DNA from: Photobacterium sp. CCB-ST2H9
GTDB taxonomy: Bacteria > Pseudomonadota > Gammaproteobacteria > Enterobacterales > Vibrionaceae
Direction: 5' to 3'
DNA: 64,000 nt
Assembly: GCF_023151555.2 (NCBI RefSeq)
Contig: NZ_CP100425.1
Coordinates: 744,001 to 808,000 of the forward strand
The position numbers and the translations under genes are program-made. Under the pieces are notes generated by a model, which saw only the letters and a list, made by a program, of their open reading frames with translations, searched no databases and was not told the DNA's origin. Shown here piece after piece: positions 40,867-49,344 of this stretch; position 1 is the stretch's first letter; each line of letters starts with the position of its first letter.

Positions 40867-42228
40867 ATGTCGCACGATTCAACACAACATCCTTCGGAAA
40901 CCATAGCGCCCTCTGCTTTGGCGTTATTACCGCTTGCTGTCTTTCTGGCTCTGTTCATCGGGGTGGGGAGCTATCTGACCTGGCAGGGCGTCGACTTTGC
41001 TTTTTATCAGTTACCGGCACCTGTCGCTGCCTTACCTGCAGTGCTGGTGGGCATTCTGCTGAGTAAAGACCGGCTGAATCAGAGCATCGAACAGTTCATG
41101 CGGGGTGTCGGCCACAGCGACATTATTGCAATGTGCATGATCTACCTGCTTGCCGGTGCCTTTGCGGCCGTCGCGAAAGCAACCGGGGGTGTGGATGCCA
41201 CGGTTAATCTTGGTTTGTCGTTGTTACCATCCAGCCTGATTCTGCCGGGTATTTTCGTGATCGCAGCATTTATTGCGACCGCTATGGGGACATCCATGGG
41301 CACGATCGCTGCCGTCGCGCCGGTTGCTCTGGGAATTGCAGAAACTGCGGGCCTGGATAAAGCACTGACTGCCGGGGTTGTTCTGAGCGGCGCCATGTTT
41401 GGCGATAACCTGTCGATCATTTCAGATACCACCATTGCGGCAACCCGTTCTCAGGGATGTGCGATGCGCGATAAATTCCGTGAGAACATTGCGATTGCGT
41501 TACCGGCCGCGATTGCCGCGATCCTGCTGTTTCTGTTTGAATCGACCCCGACGCAAGCGCCTGCAGTGACCAGCATTGAATGGCTGAAAGTATTGCCGTA
41601 TATCACGATTCTGGTTCTGGCCGTGGCCGGTCTGAATGTATTTGTTGTTCTCAGTCTCGGGCTCATTCTGGCAGGTGGTGTCGGTTTGCTGTCTGTGCCT
41701 GACTATGGTCTGGCGAACTGGGGACAGGATATCTATGCCGGATTCGGCAACATGCAGGAAATTTTCCTGCTCTCTATGCTGATTGGCGGCATGGGTGAGC
41801 TGATGCGCCGCCAGGGCGGACTGGCTTTCCTGACCCGGCTGATCAACCGGCTGATTGGCGGCTTTGGCCGTAAGGAAGGGGAGCAGTCACAGAAGGCCAG
41901 TGAGCTGGGGATTGCCGGTCTGGTGAGCCTGACGAATCTGTGTACGGCCAATAATACCGTGGCCATTATCGTCGCCGGTGGTGTGGCCCGTGAACTTGCT
42001 GAACAAAATGGTGTGACACCGCGTCGTTCGGCCAGCCTGCTGGATATTTTCTCCTGTGTAATTCAGGGAATCCTGCCTTATGGCGCGCAGGGTCTTTTGC
42101 TGGGTTCAGTTTTCGGCTTATCCCCGCTGACTGTGGTCAGTCATTCTTATTACTGTTTCTTCCTGGCGGGCAGTGCGGTGATCGCTATGCTGATTAAGCA
42201 TCAGCAGCGGATAGCCGTCACGGCATAA
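40867..42228 (+). CDS. metT: NhaC-family transporter, probable methionine transporter MetT
   Basis: A polytopic inner-membrane protein of about 453 residues and 11-12 helices in the NhaC family, with the characteristic GAMFGDNLSIISDTTIAA and a second half-repeat around LTNLCTANNTVAIIVAGGVA. General annotation would call it a sodium/proton antiporter. The five met boxes over its promoter instead fit MetT, a methionine-transporter branch of this family described by comparative genomics. The ATG at 40867 is preferred to GTG two codons earlier; neither has a strong SD. It ends at a terminator shared with the second chemoreceptor. Confidence 0.8.
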   Translation: MSHDSTQHPSETIAPSALALLPLAVFLALFIGVGSYLTWQGVDFAFYQLPAPVAALPAVLVGILLSKDRLNQSIEQFMRGVGHSDIIAMCMIYLLAGAFAAVAKATGGVDATVNLGLSLLPSSLILPGIFVIAAFIATAMGTSMGTIAAVAPVALGIAETAGLDKALTAGVVLSGAMFGDNLSIISDTTIAATRSQGCAMRDKFRENIAIALPAAIAAILLFLFESTPTQAPAVTSIEWLKVLPYITILVLAVAGLNVFVVLSLGLILAGGVGLLSVPDYGLANWGQDIYAGFGNMQEIFLLSMLIGGMGELMRRQGGLAFLTRLINRLIGGFGRKEGEQSQKASELGIAGLVSLTNLCTANNTVAIIVAGGVARELAEQNGVTPRRSASLLDIFSCVIQGILPYGAQGLLLGSVFGLSPLTVVSHSYYCFFLAGSAVIAMLIKHQQRIAVTA

Positions 42229-42245
42229 GCCTGAACGACCCGGAA

Positions 42246-42275
42246 TAAAAAAACACCCCGTTTGGGGTGTTTTTG
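42246..42275. terminator. Bidirectional terminator, metT/chemoreceptor copy 2
   Basis: AAACACCCC pairs with GGGGTGTTT over GTTT; T runs occur on both strands (plus after 42268, minus before 42251). Lies between convergent genes. Confidence 0.88.
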
Positions 42276-42325
42276 TTGGTACTTCTGAATCTGCTTTTCT
42301 GAAACCAGTCTTGCTGAATCCGGGA

Positions 42326-44209
42326 TTACAGCTTAAAGCGGCTGATTTCCTGTTGCAGTTCATGAGACAGATCTGACAATTGCGCAGCCTGCTGTGCCGC
42401 TTCGCTGGCTTCCTGAGCCAGGTCGTTGGACACATCGCGAATGCCTTCGGTGTTGCGGGTGATTTCAGAGGTCACAGAAGATTGCTCTTCCGCGGCAGAA
42501 GCAATCTGAGTGGCCATATCACTGATATTGGTAATCGCAGAAATAATCTGAGTCAGGCTGGCAGACGCTGAATTGGCGTCATCCACACTGGTTTCTGCCA
42601 GACGACGGCTGTCGCTCATAATGCCGACGGCACGACCTGTGGTCTGCTGCAGCGTTTCAATCATCTGCTGGATTTCCTGAGTTGAAGCATGCGTGCGCTG
42701 ACTCAGGACACGAACTTCATCGGCAACCACGGCAAAGCCGCGACCTTGTTCACCGGCACGGGCTGCCTCAATTGCAGCATTCAGCGCCAGCAGGTTGGTT
42801 TGCTCGGCAATATTCTGAATGGTCGACAGAATGGTGTTGATGCTTTGCGCGTGATGGTTCAGTTCACTGATGACATCGGTCGCGGTTTCTACTTCACCGG
42901 CCAGACTGGTGGTGGAGTGCTGGCTTTGTTCAACCTGTTTTGCGCCGTGTTCGGCCGCCAGCACAGTTTCAGTCGATGTACGCGCGGTGTTGTCAGCATT
43001 GCCGGAAATTTCCTGCGTTGCCGCAGCCATTTCATTGATAGCCGTGGCCACCATGTTGATTTCATCCTGCTGGTGACGAATCCGGGTGCTGCGTTCTTCG
43101 GCCTGTGACGCAGTCTGATGCGCCTGAGAACTCAGCGACTGGGACACATCGCGCAAACGCATCACCATGCCATGCATGTTGCCGACAAAGCGGTTGAAGT
43201 TATCAGCCAGCTGGCCGACTTCGTCATCACTGCGAGGTTCCAGACGTTGCGTCAGATCGCCTTCACCGGTCGCAATTTCTGCCAGTGCCTCAGATACCCG
43301 GCCCAGATCGCGGAACAGGTAGCCAACCAGCCAGGCAACCGCAGCCAGTACAGCCAGAGTAATGACAATTGAGGTCAGAATCAGCCGGGTCAGCAGTTCG
43401 CTCTGGCTCGCTTCTTCTGTGTCTTTGTCCATCTCCAGACCCAGAATCCAGGGTGTGCCCGGTACTTCTGTGAAATACAGCAGCTTATCTTCACCATCGA
43501 TGACCTCGTTCACCAGCTTGCGGGAACTGACCGCTTTCTGGATATCGCTCATGCTCAGCTCCTGGCTGTATCCGCTGATGGGTTTGAGCAGCAGAGATTT
43601 TTCAGGGTGTGCGAGGAAGGTGCTGTCCTGAGTGTTAATCAGCATGGCGTAAGCTTTTTTCCCGGCATCGAGACTGATCACATCAGAAATGAGCTGATCG
43701 ATCAGCACGTCCGAACCGACGACGGCAGTCAGCTGACCATTACGCATGACAGGCTCAGCCAGCGTTACCAGCAGCGCATTGGTGATGGCATCATGGTATG
43801 CCGAGGTAATCACAGGCTGACTGGTCGATTGGGCAGCAATGTACCAGGGGCGCTGTCGCGGGTCATAGCCTGCACGATTCCGTTCCGGATTTGAGCGGAC
43901 CATTTTACCCGTTGGGGTTCCGAAATAGGTCAGAGCAAACCCGCCGGCATCGCGGGCTTGCTGAAGGTAAGGAACTGGTTCGTTAGCTTCCACATAGGAT
44001 TTGATCGCACCGGTAATCTTGAGACGTATATTAATCCAGTCACTGATCCCTTTAGTGGCTGTCTTGCTCAGGCTGTCAGCACGGTTGAATATGCTGTGTT
44101 GAGTTTGTTGATTGAGTTGGCTTGCGGCCAGCCAGGTCAGCGCGGTTGCCATAACCACGACAGCAGATAAGCTGGCACCGATGAGTTTTTGCTTTAGGCT
44201 CAGTTTCAT
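42326..44209 (-). CDS. Methyl-accepting chemotaxis protein with amino-acid-type dCache domain (copy 2)
   Basis: A paralogue of the receptor at 38620-40503 with exactly the same length, 627 residues. HAMP and signalling halves are almost the same, while the periplasmic domain is more diverged (for example residues 62-100). All seven signature residues (Y115, R120, W122, Y123, Y138, D140, D167) are kept. Next to the pocket, D125 of copy 1 is alanine here and R139 is histidine, so ligand choice may differ. Same orientation as copy 1, with metT between them. Confidence 0.93.
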   Translation of the reverse strand: MKLSLKQKLIGASLSAVVVMATALTWLAASQLNQQTQHSIFNRADSLSKTATKGISDWINIRLKITGAIKSYVEANEPVPYLQQARDAGGFALTYFGTPTGKMVRSNPERNRAGYDPRQRPWYIAAQSTSQPVITSAYHDAITNALLVTLAEPVMRNGQLTAVVGSDVLIDQLISDVISLDAGKKAYAMLINTQDSTFLAHPEKSLLLKPISGYSQELSMSDIQKAVSSRKLVNEVIDGEDKLLYFTEVPGTPWILGLEMDKDTEEASQSELLTRLILTSIVITLAVLAAVAWLVGYLFRDLGRVSEALAEIATGEGDLTQRLEPRSDDEVGQLADNFNRFVGNMHGMVMRLRDVSQSLSSQAHQTASQAEERSTRIRHQQDEINMVATAINEMAAATQEISGNADNTARTSTETVLAAEHGAKQVEQSQHSTTSLAGEVETATDVISELNHHAQSINTILSTIQNIAEQTNLLALNAAIEAARAGEQGRGFAVVADEVRVLSQRTHASTQEIQQMIETLQQTTGRAVGIMSDSRRLAETSVDDANSASASLTQIISAITNISDMATQIASAAEEQSSVTSEITRNTEGIRDVSNDLAQEASEAAQQAAQLSDLSHELQQEISRFKL

Positions 44210-44904
44210 TATGGGTCTCGGTGGATGGAACGGAAACGAAGAACGGTGTTAGCTCATCATGTTGCACAACAAAAAGTGTGACAAAAATGGGGGGTAGCAA
44301 CACTTGAATTCCATATATTAATACGACGGCTGCCTGAATAAACTTAAATATTAGGCGTGACTAATATTTTGTTTGCATTGGCATAAAAGTTTGTTGAAAA
44401 GGGATAAGTATTCCAAATTCAAAGGATTATCTTATGGAAGGCGGAAGGACTGAAAATTTTATCGGTGAGATATTTTTCAGGCATAGTCCTGAATGTCTGA
44501 TGCCCAGCGGGATCTCATCCGGAGTTTCTTGAGAGGACAAATTTGTCCATTGGCGGATCCTGTCAGTCAATTCAATGACTTGCTGTGGGAAGCGTTTCGG
44601 ATGACTGTTTCTGCCGGGTTATCACTCCGGAAATTGAGATGTTGAATCAGTCTCATCAGGCTGTTCTGGAATCAGGCTGAATCAAATTTCTTGTTTTGAG
44701 AAATGCTCCCCATTTCTGGGATGTTTTTGCTGCTATCTCCTTCAAATATCAAAAATGATATCGATTGCATAGTGATCGGTTTAACACTCTGATGAAATCA
44801 CCTGCCACGTCGCAATTGAATCTTTTACACTGAACACCGTTTTGGGCACTGCCACCACCACGGAGGGCGGCACGCCATGAGAGTAGACTGTGTAAGGTGA
44901 TGAA
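44210..44904. other. Intergenic region, chemoreceptor copy 2 / ushA (695 bp)
   Basis: The first 120 bp hold the receptor promoter side with the two blocks shared with copy 1 (44260-44283 and 44306-44327). The middle (about 44340-44850) is AT-rich; its only ORFs are tiny, the longest seen being 32 codons from 44434 with no convincing SD. The end carries a 7-codon leader ORF before ushA. I see no RNA gene or mobile element. Confidence 0.6.
44877..44900 (+). CDS. Putative 7-codon leader ORF upstream of ushA
   Basis: ATG at 44877 with SD-like GGAGGG 9 nt upstream reads MRVDCVR and stops 4 nt before the ushA ATG. The ushA SD (AAGGTGA) lies inside it, so ribosomes on this ORF could control or couple ushA initiation. 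Very short, so chance is possible. Confidence 0.3.
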   Translation: MRVDCVR

Positions 44905-46572
44905 ATGACCACAAAACTGTTAACCCGTACTGCCTTGTCTGCGGGACTGTTATTGGCACTGGCAGGATGCGCTAGCCAGGATCAGGCTGCCGGCTGGCAG
45001 CAAGACCAGACCTATAAGTTCACAATTCTTCATACGAACGATCATCACGGCCGTTTCTGGACAAACCGTAATGGTGAGTATGGCATGGCTGCCCGTAAGA
45101 CTTTGCTGGATGAACTGCGTGCTGATGTCGCTGAAGAAGGTGGTACCGCTCTGTTACTGTCTGGCGGTGATATTAATACCGGGGTGCCAGAATCCGATCT
45201 TCAGGATGCAGAGCCAGATTTCAAAGGCATGAACATGCTTGGCTACGATGCGATGGCTGTGGGCAACCACGAGTTTGATAACCCGATGGATGTGCTGCGC
45301 AAGCAGGAAGGCTGGGCGAACTTCCCAATGCTGTCTGCCAACATTTATGACAAGGCTACAGGCAAACGCCTGTTCCAGCCTTACCAGATTTTTGAACAGC
45401 AAGGGATCAAAATTGCCGTCATCGGTCTGACCACGGAAGATACGGCCAAAATCGGAAATCCGGAATATATCGGAAACATTGAGTTTCGCGATCCGAAAGC
45501 CGAAGCCAAAGCACTGATTGCCGAACTGAAAGAAACTGAGCATCCGGATGTGATTATCGCTGCGACGCACATGGGCCATTATGTCAATGGTAACCGCGGT
45601 GTGAATGCCCCGGGTGATGTTGCTCTGGCGCGCTATCTGGAGCCGGGTGATCTGGATCTGATCGTCGGTGGTCACTCGCAAGAGCCGGTTTGTATGGAAG
45701 CGCCGAACGTCGCCAATGACGGATTCAAGCCAGGCGATGACTGTAAGCCGGATCAGCAGAATGGTACCTGGATCGTTCAGGCGCACGAGTGGGGCAAATA
45801 TGTGGGTCGCGCTGATTTTGAATTCAAGAACGGTGAGCTGAATCTGGTCAGTTATGATCTGGTTCCTGTGAACCTGAAGAAGAAAATCCAGCTGGCTGAT
45901 GGTTCCTCACAAAGAGTGTTTGTTGAGAAGGAAATCCCTCAAAACTCAGAGGTGAAAGCCTTCCTGACTCCTTATCAGGAGCGTGGTCAGGCTCAGCTGA
46001 ACGTGAAAATTTCTGAGTCAAACGGCAAACTGGAAGGCGACCGGAATGTGGTGCGTTTCAAACAGACGAACTTGGGACGTTTGATTGCAGCGGCGCATAT
46101 GCAGCGCGCCAAAGCAGATTTTGCGGTCATGAACTCCGGCGGTGTGCGTGACTCAATTCCGGGTGGTGCGATTACCTATAAAGATGTTCTGAAAGTGCAG
46201 CCGTTCGGTAACATGGTGACTTACACGGATATGACAGGTGCAGAAGTGCTTGATTATCTGAATGAAGTGGCCACGAAACCAGTTGACTCAGGCGCTTATG
46301 CCCAGTTCTATGGCATCCGGATGGATGTGAAGAACGGCAAAGTCAGCAATGTGAAGATTGGCGGCAAAGCTTTGGTACCGAGCAAGACTTACCGTTTCAC
46401 AGTGCCGAGCTTTAACGCCGCAGGCGGTGACGGTTATCCTAAATTGACGGGCCACTCAGGTTATGTAAACACAGGTTTTGTTGATGCAGAAGTGCTGAAA
46501 GATTACCTGGAAGCCAACAGCCCGGTGAACGTGAATAGCTTTGCACCAAAGGGTGAGATTGTTTACCGTTAA
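44905..46572 (+). CDS. ushA: UshA/NutA-type 5'-nucleotidase and UDP-sugar hydrolase, lipoprotein
   Basis: Degrades extracellular nucleotides in the periplasm to nucleosides and phosphate. 555 residues. A lipobox (LALAGC, Cys22) shows it is membrane-anchored, as known for Vibrio NutA and unlike soluble E. coli UshA. The metallophosphatase domain carries HTNDHHGRF, GGDIN, GNHEFDNP and GGHSQEP; the C-terminal substrate domain carries NSGGVRDSIPGG. Monocistronic, ending at a strong hairpin. Confidence 0.93.
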   Translation: MTTKLLTRTALSAGLLLALAGCASQDQAAGWQQDQTYKFTILHTNDHHGRFWTNRNGEYGMAARKTLLDELRADVAEEGGTALLLSGGDINTGVPESDLQDAEPDFKGMNMLGYDAMAVGNHEFDNPMDVLRKQEGWANFPMLSANIYDKATGKRLFQPYQIFEQQGIKIAVIGLTTEDTAKIGNPEYIGNIEFRDPKAEAKALIAELKETEHPDVIIAATHMGHYVNGNRGVNAPGDVALARYLEPGDLDLIVGGHSQEPVCMEAPNVANDGFKPGDDCKPDQQNGTWIVQAHEWGKYVGRADFEFKNGELNLVSYDLVPVNLKKKIQLADGSSQRVFVEKEIPQNSEVKAFLTPYQERGQAQLNVKISESNGKLEGDRNVVRFKQTNLGRLIAAAHMQRAKADFAVMNSGGVRDSIPGGAITYKDVLKVQPFGNMVTYTDMTGAEVLDYLNEVATKPVDSGAYAQFYGIRMDVKNGKVSNVKIGGKALVPSKTYRFTVPSFNAAGGDGYPKLTGHSGYVNTGFVDAEVLKDYLEANSPVNVNSFAPKGEIVYR

Positions 46573-46596
46573 TCCGAACTGACGACGGCTCAATGC

Positions 46597-46627
46597 AAGC
46601 TCACCTATGCACTTAGGTGAGCTTTTT
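46597..46627 (+). terminator. Terminator after ushA
   Basis: AAGCTCACCTA pairs with TAGGTGAGCTT over TGCACT, followed by six T; 25 bp past the stop. Confidence 0.9.
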
Positions 46628-46708
46628 TATTGCTGTCTGTATCTCAGTTGCCTTGGCGAAATGAGACCTGTTCGATATAGTGAGGAGCGAAAGATCTCGG
46701 AGGACAGG

Positions 46709-47182
46709 ATGACACCCGCAATCAATCTAGCCAAAAAGCATAAAATTGCCCACACAGTTCATCAATACCAGCATGATCCCAACAATAGCAATTTCGGCAT
46801 GGAAGCGGCTGAAGTGCTGGGGCAGAATCCGGCACGTGTATTCAAAACCTTGTTGTTTGCCTGTAATGGCGATCCTAAACAACTGGCTGTGGCCGTTGTT
46901 CCGGTTGCCGGAATGCTGGATCTGAAAGCGGCGGCAAAAGCGGCCGGGGCCAAGAAAGCGGATATGGCTGATCCTGCGATTGCGGAGAAAACGACAGGCT
47001 ATATCGTGGGCGGAATTAGTCCTTTGGGACAAAAAAAACGACTGCCGACTTTTCTTGATGAATCGGCAAATTCATTCGAAACCATTTGTGTCAGCGCCGG
47101 GCGCCGAGGGCTGGAAATTGAACTGTCCCCGGCTGATTTACTGCAACTGACTGGCGGGAAGCTGGCAGCACTGGCCAGATAA
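46709..47182 (+). CDS. ybaK: Cys-tRNA(Pro)/Cys-tRNA(Cys) deacylase YbaK
   Basis: A trans-editing hydrolase that clears Cys-tRNA(Pro) made by prolyl-tRNA synthetase. From the ATG at 46709 (SD GGAGGACAGG) it is 157 residues, against 159 in E. coli. The upstream 34 codons of open frame cross the ushA terminator and are rejected. The family core is [12 protein letters not shown], the catalytic-lysine strand, and [29 protein letters not shown] with the substrate loop. Confidence 0.94.
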   Translation: MTPAINLAKKHKIAHTVHQYQHDPNNSNFGMEAAEVLGQNPARVFKTLLFACNGDPKQLAVAVVPVAGMLDLKAAAKAAGAKKADMADPAIAEKTTGYIVGGISPLGQKKRLPTFLDESANSFETICVSAGRRGLEIELSPADLLQLTGGKLAALAR

Positions 47183-47225
47183 ACTTTAATTTTGAGACAG
47201 GCCTAAATGGCCCTGAGGAGAAGGG

Positions 47226-47840
47226 ATGACTTTGACGATCTGGCTTTCACTACTGATGATTTGCATGCTGGGTGCGATGTCACCGGGGCCAAGTCTGGCG
47301 GTTGTTGCAAAGCACAGTCTGTCGGGCGGTAAGCTGCACGGGATAGCGACTTCCTGGGCGCACGCCTTTGGGGTGGGGGTGTATGCTCTGCTGACCTTAC
47401 TCGGGCTTGCGGTGGTGCTGAAGCAGTCTCCGCTGCTGTTTCAGGTGATTACGTATTCTGGTGCGGCCTACTTAGCTTATTTAGGCATTAACGCGTTGCG
47501 CTCCAAAGGGGGCGTGGCTGCGAAACTGTCAGCCGGAGCGTCGGCCAGTCTGGGGGAAGCGGCGAGGGATGGCATCATGATTTCCATTCTGAATCCGAAG
47601 CTGGCCCTGTTTTTTCTGGCTCTTTTCAGTCAGTTCGTTGCAGTTGGCAGCCAAATGAGTGATCGCGCGATTATCGTGGCGACGCCACTGCTGGTGGACG
47701 GCCTCTGGTACACCCTGATTGCGCTGATCTTATCCCGACCTGCTGTGTTGGAAAAACTGCGCAGCCGGGCACAGCTCATTGACCGTTTGTCTGGCGTGGT
47801 TTTACTGATGCTGGCTCTGCGTGTGGTCTGGCTGGCTTAA
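47226..47840 (+). CDS. LysE/RhtB family exporter
   Basis: A 204-residue inner-membrane protein with about six helices and the family start MLGAMSPGPSLAVVAKHSLSGG reading as two short motifs near residue 16. Members export amino acids or homoserine lactones; substrate unknown. The pair ybaK-lysE is 43 bp apart and probably cotranscribed. A GGCTGGC/GCCAGCC hairpin spans its stop codon, facing smrA. Confidence 0.88.
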   Translation: MTLTIWLSLLMICMLGAMSPGPSLAVVAKHSLSGGKLHGIATSWAHAFGVGVYALLTLLGLAVVLKQSPLLFQVITYSGAAYLAYLGINALRSKGGVAAKLSAGASASLGEAARDGIMISILNPKLALFFLALFSQFVAVGSQMSDRAIIVATPLLVDGLWYTLIALILSRPAVLEKLRSRAQLIDRLSGVVLLMLALRVVWLA

Positions 47841-47849
47841 CTGGCCAGC

Positions 47850-48431
47850 CTAACTCATCCGTTTCTGATGCCGTTCCCGGTTTTCCAGTTTACGCTCCGG
47901 ACTTTTCTTCAGCATGACGTACAGCGCTCCGTTGCCGCCGTGCTGACGCAGTGCGGAGTGATAACCCATCACGTCACTGATCTGAATTAACCAGGAAGCA
48001 ACGAAACTTTTCATCAGTGCCGGTGGGGCAGAGCGCTCCCCTTTGCCATGCACAATCAGCACGGTCCGGATATCCATCCGCTGGCATTGCTTCAGGAAAC
48101 TCAGGACTTCGTCTCTGGCTTCTTTCAGGGATTTCCGGTGCAAGTCGAGGCGGGCCTGAATGTCATATTTACCCAGACGTAATTTGCGAATCACACCATC
48201 CTGTACACCATCGCGCTTGAAATCCAGCATGTCGTCGGGTTTGACCATCCGGGCATAATCCAGTGACAGGTATTCAGGGTCACTGTCGGACAGGCTTTGG
48301 GCCGCAACCTGACGGGCGAGCTGAGACTCGGTAATCTGGTGTTTTTTCTCTGTAAGTACGGTGTCTTGTTCCAATGGGGCGACATCAGCCATCATTTCAC
48401 GGAACAGATCCAGTTCATTTTGATCTGACAT
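47850..48431 (-). CDS. smrA: Smr-domain DNA endonuclease SmrA
   Basis: A 193-residue protein with a charged N-terminal region and a C-terminal Smr domain: LDLHRKSLKEARDEV (DLH motif), then HGKGERS and the terminal HGGNGALYVMLKK. Such domains have nicking endonuclease activity; SmrA is the stand-alone type of gammaproteobacteria. Convergent with the LysE gene. Confidence 0.92.
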   Translation of the reverse strand: MSDQNELDLFREMMADVAPLEQDTVLTEKKHQITESQLARQVAAQSLSDSDPEYLSLDYARMVKPDDMLDFKRDGVQDGVIRKLRLGKYDIQARLDLHRKSLKEARDEVLSFLKQCQRMDIRTVLIVHGKGERSAPPALMKSFVASWLIQISDVMGYHSALRQHGGNGALYVMLKKSPERKLENRERHQKRMS

Positions 48432-48551
48432 GGTGAGCTGTTTTTACTGCGGACTTTATGAGAATTATACGTGGCTGGCGGGGAAAAAAAAGAATCCTGG
48501 GGCCTGTCAGTGTCCGCAGGATTCAAGAAAGATTGGAGATAACGGAAAATA

Positions 48552-48692
48552 TTACTGTTGTGAATCAGCTTTCATGACTTTGTAAACGAAATAGCCGCCA
48601 TAAAAGATCATCAGCCCCAACGCACCGAAAATCACAATCATTGACGACAAACCGACCGGGTTACCGAAGAGTAAATCAAGCCAAAATTCCAT
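48552..48692 (-). CDS. DUF3149 single-pass membrane miniprotein
   Basis: 46 codons starting MEFWLDLLFGNPVGLSSM, with one membrane helix (about 15-38) and an end in KVMKADSQQ. The start sequence is typical of DUF3149 proteins found across Vibrionaceae; function unknown. A good SD (AGAGGA) sits 7 nt before the ATG. Confidence 0.85.
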   Translation of the reverse strand: MEFWLDLLFGNPVGLSSMIVIFGALGLMIFYGGYFVYKVMKADSQQ

Positions 48693-48886
48693 GTGATGTC
48701 CTCTGCTGTATGGAAACTTGTTGCAATCTTAGTTTAAGGGGGTTGCAAGGCAGATGATCTGGATCAAGCTCGGACAAGGTTCCGTCAGTCAGGTGTATTT
48801 TTTGTGGTTTGGGCAATAAACCCTGCTCAAAGTGATGATTTACTCATCAAGCAGTAAAAAGAAAGGAAAATTTACTTCCTCCCCCC

Positions 48887-48914
48887 TTGCGTTTGGCAAA
48901 TTTGCCAGTATTAT
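48887..48914 (+). promoter_or_regulatory. Promoter of the tRNA-Pro genes with palindromic spacer
   Basis: TTGCGT (48887-48892) and TATTAT (48909-48914) with a 16-bp spacer. The spacer contains the perfect 14-bp palindrome TGGCAAATTTGCCA (48894-48907), which could be an operator. Confidence 0.6.
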
Positions 48915-48963
48915 AGGCCACCTCGAAAGGCAATGTGATTTGTCTGGCCTTTCAGCAAATTGT

Positions 48964-49031
48964 CGGTGAATAGCGCAGTTTGGTCGCGCATCTCCGGCTC
49001 TTGGGAATAGCGGACCAGAGAAACCCTCTGG
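48964..49031 (+). pseudogene. Degenerate tRNA-Pro copy
   Basis: The first 30 nt match the 5' half of the two tRNA-Pro genes downstream (CGGTGAATAGCGCAGTTTGG and on) with one change (A to C). After that the match breaks; scattered pieces of the anticodon arm (TTGGGA, GGACCAGAG) remain, but there is no T-arm, acceptor 3' strand or CCA. It ends in a CCAGAG/CTCTGG hairpin. It lies in the likely leader of the tRNA-Pro transcript. Confidence 0.75.
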
Positions 49032-49059
49032 AGCAGTCTCAAGGCGAAAAATAAACAAT

Positions 49060-49136
<77 letters not shown>

Positions 49137-49233
49137 CTATTTTAAAAGTTTGCTTTTGAAAAGCAGGCTACAAAAATTGAGAGTTTGAGTAACTCTGACT
49201 GCAAGAGTTATACTTTCAACAGAACAAAATTAT

Positions 49234-49310
<77 letters not shown>

Positions 49311-49317
49311 CCTTCGA

Positions 49318-49344
49318 AAGCCCGCTCATTGAGCGGGCTTTTTT
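49318..49344. terminator. Bidirectional terminator, tRNA-Pro/TraB gene
   Basis: AAGCCCGCTC pairs with GAGCGGGCTT over ATT, with six T on the plus strand. It overlaps the end of the convergent TraB/GumN gene, whose stop codon lies inside the stem. Confidence 0.88.

Noticed and set aside
40867..42228. Sodium/proton antiporter function for the NhaC-family protein
   Set aside because: Family membership alone does not set the substrate, and the MetJ operator favours methionine transport.
44434..44532. 32-codon ORF starting at 44434
   Set aside because: It has no good SD and no recognisable features, and such lengths occur by chance in a 695-bp gap.
46607..46708. N-terminal extension of ybaK by 34 codons
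   Set aside because: It begins inside the ushA terminator, while the ATG at 46709 has a strong SD and gives the family length.
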